Positions 12,080 to 20,102 of a DNA stretch of 64,000 nucleotides are shown one piece after another; positions within the stretch are counted from its first letter, which is position 1, and each line of letters opens with the position of its first letter. The position numbers were made by a program, and so were the translations under genes. The DNA is from Sinotaia quadrata (taxonomy: Eukaryota > Mollusca > Gastropoda > Architaenioglossa > Viviparidae): the NCBI GenBank assembly GCA_028829895.1, contig CM054182.1, positions 62,461,879 through 62,525,878 of the forward strand, given 5' to 3'. The notes beneath the pieces were generated by a model, which was not told the origin of the DNA, made no database searches, and was given only the letters and a program-made list of their open reading frames with translations.

Positions 12080-13973
12080 ACCACCACACTACACTATACT
12101 GTAACCACTGTAGAGATGATGAATATAACGACGAGTATTATTAGGTAGATATCGACGCGAAGGCGATGTCGATGACGAAGATGATGTTAAGAACGATTAA
12201 ATCAATAATAGTTCTTTCATGTACTATCTGTAGTATAATTATTACCATATCTTTGCTTTCCTTTTGTCTACGCATTTATATATATATATTTATTTATATC
12301 TATATATTTATTGCTGTCTTTTGAGGATAATTACTCATTGCGATATGTCTATGTATTTACTTTTCTATGCACACAGGACAGTCACACACTGCGTTATATA
12401 GTGCTGTATGTGGCATATCTAAACAGTGCAATCAACCCAGTTCTCTACTGTGGATTCAATGAAAACTTCCGTCGCTGCTTCAAGGATATCTTTTCATGCA
12501 GAAGAAGCAAAGTGTTAACTGGTAAAGTTTGATTTCAGTTTTACTTTAATCTATATATCTGCAAAGTGGCTTGTAATAAATAAGGCAAAGAGTCTAACAT
12601 ATTTCAATGAAAAGTACATAAGATGTAAACAATGATCTAAGGTGCAATTCAAGCAAAATAATCTTAATTTTTGTTGTCTACTTCATACACGAAGCCGGAT
12701 ATTTGTTAACTTTGCTCGGATAGTAAGATCCTGTCATGTTAACTATACTACAGGAAAGTGAGAGATAGTAAGATCCTGTCATGTTTACAATACTACAGGA
12801 AAGTGAGAAAGAGAGTAAGATCCTGTCATGTTAACTATACTACATGAAAGTGAGAAAGATAGTAAGATCCTGTCATGTTAACTATACTACATAAAAGTGA
12901 GAAAGATAGTAAGATCCTGTCATGTTAACTATACTACATGAAAGTGATAAAGATAGTAAGATCCTGTCATGTTAACTATACTACATGAAAGTGAGAAGGA
13001 TAGTAAGATCCTGTCATGTTAACTATACTACATGAAAGTGTGAAGGATAGTAAGATCCTGTCATGTTAACTATACTACATGAAAGTGAGAAGGATAGTAA
13101 GATCCTGTCATGTTAACTATACTACATGAAAGTGAGAAGGATAGTAAGATCCTATCATGTTAACTATACTACATGAAAGTGAGAAAGATAGTAAGATCAT
13201 GTCAACTACACTACATGAAAGTGAGAAAGATAGTAAGATCATGTCAACTACACTACATGAAAGTGAGAAAGATAGTAAGATCATGTCAACTACACTACAT
13301 GAAAGTGAGAAAGATAGTAAGATCCTGTCATGTTAACTATACTACATGAAAGTGAGAACGATAGATGTAACACGTTTGGGTAACGGAATGACGTGGAGGT
13401 TACGACAGTTCACTTGATTAGTTGAATATTCATTTGTAACATTACTCGAATAAATTTACAAATACTAAATTATTTATTGCTCACTCTGCATTATGTTTAG
13501 CTGAGTTTATAATATTCAACCTCCCGTCTAAGTCAAACATCTTTAGAAATGTAACTCTTCCAGCTTCAGCAAAGTACAGAACTATATGTTGATATTTTAT
13601 TGAAATTAAATCGCATGTACTACTTTTTCTAGCCTTAACAAGTCATCTGTAGCGTAGTAAAGTTTCAAATGTCTGTTGTTGAAATGAATGCTCAAACACC
13701 AATTTCTATTAGTTTAAACTCTATGGACCTCATTAGGCATTAGTGTCTTATAGTGAATGAATGCCGATTAACTGGTTGTGTTTTTCAGCCTCAAGAAAAG
13801 CCCGCAGTCGTGCCTACAATCTCAAGAACATTGTAGAGCCTGTTTGTTCCGAAGGCCAGAGTGATGTTAAGGACGAACAAAGCGAACTAAGCGAAACAAA
13901 CAACGACTGCAATAGACTACAGGGAGACGACCATTTCCGGAAATGTACATTAACAACCTTGATATCAAACTAG
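2404..13973 (+). CDS. Neuropeptide-type class A GPCR, left-arm copy (7 coding exons)
   Basis: A rhodopsin-family receptor of 407 aa, expected at the plasma membrane and coupled to heterotrimeric G proteins. The exons are 2404-2529, 6019-6250, 8160-8452, 9522-9665, 11669-11767, 12377-12521 and 13789-13973, all bounded by GT-AG. Class A landmarks are Asn1.50 (57), Asp2.50 (85, in NLAVADLL), Cys3.25 (112), ERF for DRY (136-138), Trp4.50 (162), an ECL2 Cys (191), Pro5.50 (232), Tyr5.58 (240), CWTP (280-283) and NPxxY as NPVLY (318-322). The CxExW pattern in ECL2 and the NENFRR after TM7 resemble QRFP, NPFF and galanin-type peptide receptors; the ligand is unknown. Residues 3.39 and 3.43 are Gly126 and Gln130, where the right copy has Ser and Leu. 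The C-terminus is nine residues shorter than the sister copy because of a CAG-to-TAG difference. ATG 2404 is chosen as the first in-frame start after the acceptor. Confidence 0.92.
2590..2815. repeat. About 50-bp minisatellite in GPCR intron 1
   Basis: Five degenerate units with a TTTTGTTTTAGACTGAC core. The same family is present in the right-arm intron 1 at about 41,540-41,705. Confidence 0.8.
2820..4430. other. Left-only part of intron 1, no gene recognised
   Basis: Intron 1 is about 3.5 kb here but only about 1.15 kb in the right arm, and this stretch has no visible counterpart there. A 75-codon open minus-strand frame (3341-3568) was not recognised. A small duplicated phrase, tcttaggaagagac, lies at about 3660-3710. 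Confidence 0.4.
4433..4545 (-). mobile_element. Short LINE C-terminal fragment with an ATTC tail
   Basis: On the minus strand this reads like the [18 protein letters not shown] region of the two larger LINE fragments downstream, then breaks into an (ATTC)n run. It is a third, much eroded piece of the same non-LTR element. Confidence 0.6.
4565..4625. repeat. (ATC/ACC)n microsatellite
   Basis: Imperfect trinucleotide tract next to LINE-derived sequence. Confidence 0.85.
4935..5295 (-). mobile_element. LINE C-terminal nuclease-like fragment, truncated
   Basis: This minus-strand fragment is nearly identical in protein to the adjacent 5373-5912 fragment as far as the EIQRLWN motif, where the similarity stops and the frame runs into unrelated AT-rich sequence. 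It includes RRPDIVV and IIDVAVP. With its neighbour it forms a head-to-tail pair separated by element 3' sequence and a short ATT tract. Confidence 0.75.
5373..5912 (-). mobile_element. Non-LTR retrotransposon C-terminal fragment (restriction-like endonuclease type)
   Basis: The open minus-strand frame starts as [18 protein letters not shown] and ends LDLPESW-stop. It has the arrangement of a widespread invertebrate non-LTR family in which a conserved ILWDF block is followed by RRPDIVV and then IIDVAVPSD. This resembles the PD-(D/E)xK-like nuclease region at the C-terminus of R2/R4-type polyproteins. The element's RT is absent. It lies in intron 1, antisense to the receptor, about 110 bp before exon 2; the right arm has a related fragment at the same place. 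The clade assignment is by motif only. Confidence 0.8.
5909..5965. repeat. (ATT)n then (ATG)n microsatellite
   Basis: Trinucleotide tail at the junction between the LINE fragment and the exon 2 flank. The right arm has the matching tract in inverted order at 40,650-40,780. Confidence 0.9.
6019..6250 (+). CDS. GPCR (+ copy) exon 2: TM1, TM2, start of TM3
   Basis: Residues 43-119 plus one base. The acceptor is TTGCCTAG and the donor CAAG followed by GTTAGC, phase 1. It holds VGNSLV (TM1), NLAVADLL (TM2), an NIT sequon in ECL1 and the conserved Cys112 at the top of TM3. Confidence 0.93.
6335..6725. repeat. Degenerate GATAT/GATAC pentamer array
   Basis: Pentamer-like units in intron 2, including a near-exact direct repeat of about 60 bp (6350-6410 against 6410-6470). 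The right arm has the corresponding CATATCAT-type array at 35,820-36,060. Confidence 0.8.
6730..8130. other. Intron 2 body, no gene
   Basis: AT-rich intron sequence, largely conserved in the right arm at 34,380-35,810. An open antisense frame (6909-7103) has a relative in the right arm, but I rejected it as a gene. Confidence 0.5.
8160..8452 (+). CDS. GPCR (+ copy) exon 3: TM3, TM4, ECL2
   Basis: Residues 120-217. The acceptor is TTCATGTAG and the donor TCT followed by GTAAAA, phase 0. It encodes [11 protein letters not shown] (the ERF triad), Trp162 of TM4 and a long ECL2 with several Cys. Gly126 and Gln130 replace the Ser and Leu seen in the right-arm copy. Confidence 0.93.
8800..9060. repeat. 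Degenerate tandem units in intron 3
   Basis: Loose repeats of AATAATAAATTAAGTTTGCT and GTTTTAGACACGTTGC phrases. The right arm has a much longer run of the same family at 33,100-33,620. Confidence 0.65.
9522..9665 (+). CDS. GPCR (+ copy) exon 4: TM5 and ICL3
   Basis: 48 codons, phase 0 at both ends. Pro232 and Tyr240 of TM5 are followed by a basic ICL3 ending RAKKK. The donor is AAAAG followed by GTAAAT. Confidence 0.93.
9722..10925. repeat. Large intron 4 minisatellite, about 35 bp, 30 or more copies
   Basis: About 1.2 kb of units built from TATTAGTATTTAGTTG and TTTTTAGTGGTGTTGTG, with variants lacking one half. The right arm keeps only about 110 bp of it (32,050-32,165). Confidence 0.95.
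11060..11500. repeat. Two degenerate repeat families in intron 4
   Basis: The first is built on GTCTTGATATCTA with TTAGTTA. The second is built on AAATGCCGTAATGTTATTA with TTTAATAAAATATCA. Related units occur in the right arm at 31,490-31,930. Confidence 0.6.
11669..11767 (+). CDS. GPCR (+ copy) exon 5: TM6
   Basis: 33 codons, phase 0 at both ends, with VFIVCWTPLH (CWxP motif). The acceptor is TTTCTTTAG and the donor ACG followed by GTAAAA. Confidence 0.92.
11985..12085. repeat. (ACT)n-(GCT)n microsatellite in intron 5
   Basis: Trinucleotide run. The open frames through it (poly-Thr/Ala and poly-Val/Ala) are repeat artefacts. Confidence 0.95.
12377..12521 (+). CDS. GPCR (+ copy) exon 6: TM7 and helix 8
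   Basis: Residues 299-346 plus one base. It contains [11 protein letters not shown] and NENFRRCF. The acceptor is CACACAG and the donor ACTG followed by GTAAAG, phase 1. It lacks an 18-bp stretch that is present in the right copy after the SC pair. Confidence 0.92.
12720..13370. repeat. 47-bp minisatellite in intron 6, about 14 copies
   Basis: Units of 47 bp contain GATAGTAAGATCCTGTCATG and TTAACTATACTACATG. Three or four consecutive units share a 7-bp deletion, giving GATCATGTCAAC. Six copies of the same family are in the right arm (29,560-29,840). Confidence 0.95.
13789..13973 (+). CDS. GPCR (+ copy) exon 7: cytoplasmic tail
   Basis: Hydrophilic, Ser/Asn/Asp-rich tail of about 60 residues, ending in TAG where the right copy has CAG. 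The acceptor is TTTTTCAG. Confidence 0.85.
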
Positions 13974-14039
13974 GTTCCATGTAGCCAGTCTGGTACTTAG
14001 TGTTCAGTACTCAGTACATTTGTTCGCACCTTGATATAA

Positions 14040-14150
14040 TTACGTTTCAATCAGTGGCAATGTATTAATGACCTAATTACGATCAGTGGCAATATATTGA
14101 AGACCTAATTACGTTGCAATCAGTGGAAGTATATATTGACATAAACTTTC
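14040..14150. repeat. Degenerate short repeats after the + GPCR stop
   Basis: Three imperfect units with CAGTGGCAATGTATT and GACCTAATTACG. Related units lie in the right arm near 28,800-28,890. This is probably 3'-UTR or immediate 3' flank. Confidence 0.6.
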
Positions 14151-14390
14151 TGCTCATTGACATACCAAGAAACTGTCCAACTGAAATTGATATTTCCTGC
14201 CTATTTGGTCATCTAAATTATCTCCCGTTTTAACATTTGAAATTATGTGCCTTTCTTTAATCTAACTTGTGGATGATGTTTGTTATTGATTTCAAGGAGT
14301 CAAAAGGAAATTCAAGTGGTGTTCTAGTGTTAACACGATATGCTTGTCAGACATTCTACTTTAGCTATACTTCCCACGAACTGGAGCGAA

Positions 14391-14409
14391 GCGCCTAGGA
14401 GCTAGGCGC
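14391..14409 (+). other. GC-rich hairpin in the GPCR 3' flank
   Basis: GCGCCTAG and CTAGGCGC form an 8-bp perfect stem around a 3-nt loop. At the matching place in the right arm (about 28,516-28,534) a 6-bp GCGCCT/AGGCGC stem survives around a 7-nt loop. This may be an mRNA structure about 420 nt after the stop. Confidence 0.4.
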
Positions 14410-14579
14410 AGAAGATTAATATTCATTATCAATGGATTTCACAACTGCTTCTAAAGTGACACCTTGACTCAGTTTCCAGAACCACACTTTGGTTTGTAAG
14501 ACGCTGCTCCATTGGCACCGGGCTGTTAGGTTGAAGGAACCTGTCAAACTGCAGCTTGATGACGTACACTGTTATCTCT

Positions 14580-14585
14580 AATAAA
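14580..14585 (+). terminator. Candidate polyadenylation signal (AATAAA) for the + GPCR
   Basis: First AATAAA hexamer I see after the stop codon, about 600 bp downstream. It is not conserved in the right arm, so the assignment is weak. Confidence 0.25.
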
Positions 14586-14619
14586 AGATACCTTTATCTA
14601 TCTTTTTTTTTTAAATCGA

Positions 14620-15210
14620 AAGGTCCCCGTTTATTACTGTGGTTGCATAGCTATTGTTACATTCAGTGGACTTTGTTAATCATCAAAGTGGATGTATGGT
14701 TACGTTTGTACGACTGGACTTGGTTTATCATCAGCATGGCTTCTGTTGCATGCAGTTGACTTTATTGAAAATTGTTCTGAATGTGTGACTACATTACAGA
14801 CAAATCAAACACTTTTTATTTCTAAAAAATAGTCCCATAGGTCACAAATAATCTCCGTCAATGCATGGCCATAGTTAAAGTCTACACACAGTACGTGTTC
14901 TAAATGTTGCTGAACAGCTTTGTGAAAGCATGGCTCAATTATATACGGGTGAAATTTGTTAATCATCAATTTAGGTGCATGTCTATTACATGAAGTGGAC
15001 TTTGCTAATCATCAGCACAGAAGCATCGTCACACTTTCAATCACTGAACTTTGCTAGTTATCACTGTACATTAAATTTGATGAACGTTTCTAGTCACTAC
15101 TGCATATAAAATTTACTGAGCTTTGTAAGTCATCACTGAAGATGTATGGTTACAGTAACATTTACTGAGCTCTACTAGTCATCACTATGTGCAATGACTA
15201 ATAAGTGTGC
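14620..15210. repeat. Degenerate about 60-bp tandem units in the left-arm 3' flank
   Basis: Repeated phrases of the form ACTTTGTTAATCATCA and GGTTACAGTAACATT. The right arm shows the same series in reverse (27,720-28,260). Confidence 0.55.
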
Positions 15211-15464
15211 GTTATAGACGAAGTACTCATTTATTATGAATGTCGATGATCAAGATTGCTGCTATGCTCCACAAGTATGTAACCAGTCGAAAGTAAATTA
15301 AATTATTGTTTCTTTCCGATTCTCACGGAACAGGTAAGTAAGTAGTCCACACTACACTAGACGTGTCTTTCTAATTCACAATGGAGAATCACAACCAACA
15401 TTTTTTTCAATACTGTTGAATAGAGTGAATTGGAAAAAACAATCCTTTACTTAAGCGCATTTAT

Positions 15465-15672
15465 AGTTACAAAGGATAGACCTTATGAAAGTTCAACTTA
15501 TAAAATGTCTGTGGGATGAAAATGTGTATTTATCATAACAAAGGATAGACCTTATGAAAGTTCAACTTATAAAATGTCTGTGGGATGAAAATGTGTATTT
15601 ATCATAACAAAGGATAGACCTTATGAAAGTTCAACTTATAAAATGTCTGTGGGATGAAAATGTGTATTTGTT
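15465..15672. repeat. 69-bp tandem repeat, 3 copies
   Basis: Three near-identical 69-bp units contain GGATAGACCTTATGAAAG. The right arm has a single unit at about 27,370-27,440, so the expansion followed the duplication. Confidence 0.93.
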
Positions 15673-15848
15673 GTAAAGCTGCTGGACTTTTATTGTAAAT
15701 CACCGGTGATTTGTAATTTAAACCACGGGGACAATTGAGAGTCGGATACTAAAAGTAATTGTAATAATTTTGGATAATTGGCAATCAGCATTGTTTGATA
15801 CATGCGTTCATTAAACGTACTGGACATATATATAATTACTTTGTTGAT

Positions 15849-15856
15849 GCGCGCGC

Positions 15857-15920
<64 letters not shown>

Positions 15921-15932
15921 TGTGGTGTGTGA
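15849..15932. repeat. (GT)n microsatellite
   Basis: Dinucleotide tract near the inner end of the left arm. A corresponding broken (CA)n tract is at 27,138-27,195 in the right arm. Confidence 0.95.
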
Positions 15933-15975
15933 CGTGTATCGAATACTATCGTCACTGTTTCGTTCATGAACAAGT
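15933..15975. repeat. Inner end of the left inverted-duplication arm
   Basis: The phrases GACGTGTATCGAATACTATC and GTCACTGTTTCGTTCATGA match the reverse complement of about 27,095-27,140. Beyond this the two sides no longer match. Confidence 0.7.
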
Positions 15976-15986
15976 AGAATACGTGA

Positions 15987-16079
15987 ATGTCTTTCGAGTG
16001 TTCCTTATGTCACTGTTAATGAAACAACAGTGACACTGTTAGTGAAACAACAGTGACATAAGGAACACTCGAAAGACAT
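15987..16079. repeat. Perfect 31-bp hairpin with 31-nt loop
   Basis: Arm 15987-16017 is the exact reverse complement of 16049-16079. It lies about 10 bp inside the inner boundary of the left arm, and the minisatellite that follows reuses part of the arm sequence. Confidence 0.9.
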
Positions 16080-16305
16080 CTTAGTGTTCCTTATGTCACT
16101 GTTAATGAAAGTGTACTCTTAGTGTTCCTTATGTCACTGTTAATGAAAGTGTACTCTTAGTGTTCCTTATATCACTGTTAATGTAAGTGTACTCTTAATG
16201 TTCCTTATATCACTGTTAATGAATGTGTACTCTTAGTGTTCTTTATGTCACTGTTAATGAATGTGTACTCTTAGTGTTCTTTATGTCACTGTTAATGTAA
16301 TCAAT
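16080..16305. repeat. 38-bp minisatellite, about 6 copies
   Basis: Units contain TTAGTGTTCCTTATGTCACT and GTTAATGAAAGTGTAC. They share sequence with the adjacent hairpin arm, so the array probably grew from it. Confidence 0.9.
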
Positions 16306-16309
16306 CATA

Positions 16310-19300
16310 GTTGAATGACTTGTAGAAGAGGTAACATTTTTTTGAAAAACGTTAGAAATCTGAATCAGACAAATATATTTTGATTAATTCTTAATATGTG
16401 TAGCCAGTACTTGCATTGTCTCTTTATTCACTGTTGTTATATTATATTATTTATTTTTGTATTTACTGAAATAGTTGAGTTTTGCTCTGTTCGTTGTCCA
16501 ATCTGTCGTGCGAGTTCGATTCACGTTTGTGCCGATCGTGTGACACGTATGTGTATTCCGAACATTTGTGTAATTTTGCTTTCTTCATAACTTTCTATCT
16601 TGCCTAGACCCAAAAGAGCCACGTGACTATAGATAGGCATAGGAAGAGGATGCTTGTCTCCCCTAGAAAGTGGCTTACCCACTTAAGTCGGGTATTTATA
16701 TTAAGTTAATAATTAATTTCATATTGGGAAAATGTCTTTTCTCCCCGGGGTCGACGCGAGGGTTATCATTTAATACCAACCACAGACTTACAGACCCACT
16801 GCTGTCATAAAATGAACTAGCCAGTAGTCCATTTCTAACGCAGTACAATGTAAATAGGTACATAGTCAGATCTTCAAAATGCCATTTCAGAAATCTCACA
16901 AATAATTAAACATATAATTAATAAAGATATTTTTTTAAATAGGCGGCATACAAGAGATCAAGTATCGTGTGCAGTATGTACTGTTTCCTATAAGGACGTT
17001 CTAAGAATTTAAGTATTGTTGAAATGCTAAATTTCAAATAATTTCTGAATCTAAGAAATAACAATTCTATTTTAAAATGCAGATAAACAATGCAAAACCT
17101 TTTAACAAAAGTCGACACTTCAGTTAAATAACAGTCATAAGCTTACTCATTTTTGTTACTCATCTTTATTCGTTAATACTCAAGGATCTCATGAATACGA
17201 AATATAAAATACCGTTTACACGATAAATTAAGTACATTTAGAAAAGTGTTTAGATGATCTGTGTGTGTGGAAATAAATAACATGGTTTTCATTGCCGAGG
17301 CAAGAACATTCTAAACTTTGTTCTACCTTTTTCTTCTTTACAAGCCAGCTGTAAATCTTCTGCTAAGTTCTGTCGCTAATCATCTGCTAATAACTGCACT
17401 AGTACAGGCGAAACCGTTACTTATTCATAAATCATATTTTCGGTCTTACAATTATGATTATGATTCACTATAAATGAACATTGTACCGCAGAAATCTTTT
17501 TATAACAAACTTCAACTAAGGCAATTTTTTTCAGTACATGGAGGTCGTGTCTCTCCGTTGTGATTTCATCATTTTTGTGCGAACACTGAATGACAAAATG
17601 TGTACGATTGTGACATTTCAGCACTTCAAATTTAGTTTGAAATGAACCATACTGAGTCTAAAAAAATGTAATGTTTTCTTATTATTTCTTATGTATCTGA
17701 CATTTCTCCTTTCTGCTTTGACTGACTCTAACAATAAAATGACTGCACGCTGCAGACTTTCTGCTTTGACTGACTCTCTAACAATAAAATAGCTGCACGC
17801 TGCATACTTTATATTCATGTAGACGTGCAAAGTAATGGGGGCATAATTATTTGTCGTCAGTTCTTTTGCTGCCAACAAAAATTCACTATCAACTATATGT
17901 TGTTGTTTTTTAAATTATACAGAGTTGTTTTTGTTTTTGTTTGGTTTAATTGTTTTATGATTTATGCTACATCTACATCTATGAAAATTTTTTAATATTT
18001 CTTAAAATTTGCTATTCACTATTTAAGTGTGTACACGCTCTTTTATATATTAAATAAAATTTCTTTAAAATCTGCGCTTAAAACTAACTTTAAAAAAAAT
18101 TCTCCAAACAGACAATAACAGCATCACTTTCTTACGGAGATTTATGCCACAAATGGATCACATTGAATTTGGGCATTTCCTGTCCATGTTTCAGCGTGGG
18201 CGTCGCTGCGGGCATTGCAAAGTAATGGATTTAATTTTAAAGTCGAGTGTGTCTTGTGCACTTTTAGAGTTTTTCCTTCGTGTTATTTTAAATTTTCATC
18301 TTGTGCTCGTTTGCCCAACAGAGTTCATCTTGATAGAGTATGTGCATGTTGTGCTGAGAATCAAAGTGACCGTGGTCATCTTCAAGAATGATATCAGGAT
18401 AACTTCATCCGCATATATAGCACTGTGTGTAACCTGTTTTTGGCACTGTTTATAACCGGTTGATGTTTATAACATACTTATGGCACCGTTTATAGCTTGT
18501 TTATGGCACTGCGAAGAGCACTGTTCGTAGCTCGTTTATAGCACTATTTAAAACCTGGCACTGTTTATAAACTATTTATGGCATCAATCTTTTCTCTCAC
18601 TATACTTTGCAATTTCATTATATGATTCCTGCTGTAAAGAATGTTTTGTGCAAAATATTGTAATTTCTTGAATTAGATTGTGATTGCGATTGGCAACCTT
18701 CAACATCATGTTGAGATATTGTCTTGAGCACAAGCTTCACCCTGATGTCCGTCACTGTCCGAATTCGAAACAACAGATGCGGATGGATGAAGGCAGAGCA
18801 GAGGGTGTGTGGGATAGTTTACGCATTTTTTCCCGTAATGTGGATACGACATCGACGAATCCGTAGAAGATGACGAAACCAGCAGAGCGTGACGACGTCT
18901 TTAGATATTAAACATCTTAGATTCAATCTTCAGTTATCATTGTCCCCGAAACATGAATAAAATAAACACTTGTCAAATATGCGTTTAGTGGACAATAAGT
19001 ACAAGGCAATCACTGCAACATAGAGACACTAATTGTCCAGCGAGATACCAAGGTAATCACTGCAACATAGAGAAGGTAATTGTCCAGCGAGATACAAAGG
19101 TAATCACTGCAACACAGAGAAGCTAATTGTCCAGCGAAATACAAAACGAGTTTCATGTAATTTACCGTTTGTTCGCATCCTGGCAGCTTCAGATTCTACA
19201 GTGCCAAAAGTATGATGAAAATTATATCTATAGAGTCAGAATGCTGGAAGTTAGACGCCATGTTAATTTAATGAATGGTATATGAGAGCAGGATGTCATA

Positions 19301-19520
19301 ATTTGTGTCGACTACGTGAAATAGATTCACATTTCATCAGGCATGTATATGCGAATGGTAAATATGAACGTGTGAATAAGTTTGGAATTCGTCTTTATAT
19401 TAAAGTGAGTATACTATGATAGTATCCTAGTGCATTAAGAAATTATTAAGTTCATTTATAGTTTTAAAACGAAAACTGTTTGTTTAACAGACCAATGTCT
19501 ATAAAATAAGAAGAGTTCTA
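16310..19520. other. Spacer without recognised genes
   Basis: AT-rich sequence between the arms. It contains a 47-bp direct duplication around a CACGCTGCA phrase (about 17,705-17,805), short TTTATGGCACTG repeats (18,440-18,590) and a 48-bp repeat with GGTAATCACTGCAACA (about 19,005-19,140). Short open frames at 18,144-18,455 and 18,684-18,866 matched nothing I know. Confidence 0.45.
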
Positions 19521-19522
19521 CA

Positions 19523-19523
<1 letters not shown>

Positions 19524-19606
<83 letters not shown>

Positions 19607-19607
19607 G
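19524..19607. repeat. (GT)n microsatellite
   Basis: Dinucleotide tract about 240 bp downstream of the claudin-like gene's stop codon. Confidence 0.95.
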
Positions 19608-19848
19608 ATACCAGACAATTTACTGTGTACCACTGATGCGATAGGATCCGTTCCCTGAGGCCAGTCTATAGCCTCCAAACTGTATCAAGAGGTCACTGTA
19701 GAGTGTAGAAGTTGACTCTTTTGTTACATTCCTCTATTAGCACTATTTCGTAAGCTGCCTTTCAATTCATCGTAGCTGCTGTATCTTAAACAGTCCAGGT
19801 GTGCTAAGACAGTACCCTAGTACTCACACCTCCCAAAACACAGGATCA

Positions 19849-20102
19849 TCACAGTTCAGTTGTGTTAGTTCCTGTCTCTGAAACATTGTCTTCAGTACGG
19901 GACTTGGCACACAGGCGTTGAATTAAGTTGTCTGCATACGATAAGCATGCTATAAATGATGCGACGAATTGAATCGACGAACCTATTGAAAACATGACGG
20001 TTGCCCAGCCGAAGTATCCGGTTGTGGCTTCACGTACATAATTTATCAAGAGGGTATCGGCTTTGTTGGCAAAGACTCCTATTGCGCTAAAGCCACATAT
20101 GC
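19849..20102 (-). CDS. Claudin-like exon 3: TM3-TM4 and tail
   Basis: Residues 162-245. The acceptor is TTTTTGCAG. It includes the end of TM3, ECL2, a Gly-Trp-Ala at the start of TM4 and a short polar tail. Confidence 0.8.

Noticed and set aside
18684..18866. 60-codon + frame with a mixed, protein-like composition
   Set aside because: No recognisable domain, flanking splice sites or duplicate to compare. Left as unannotated spacer.
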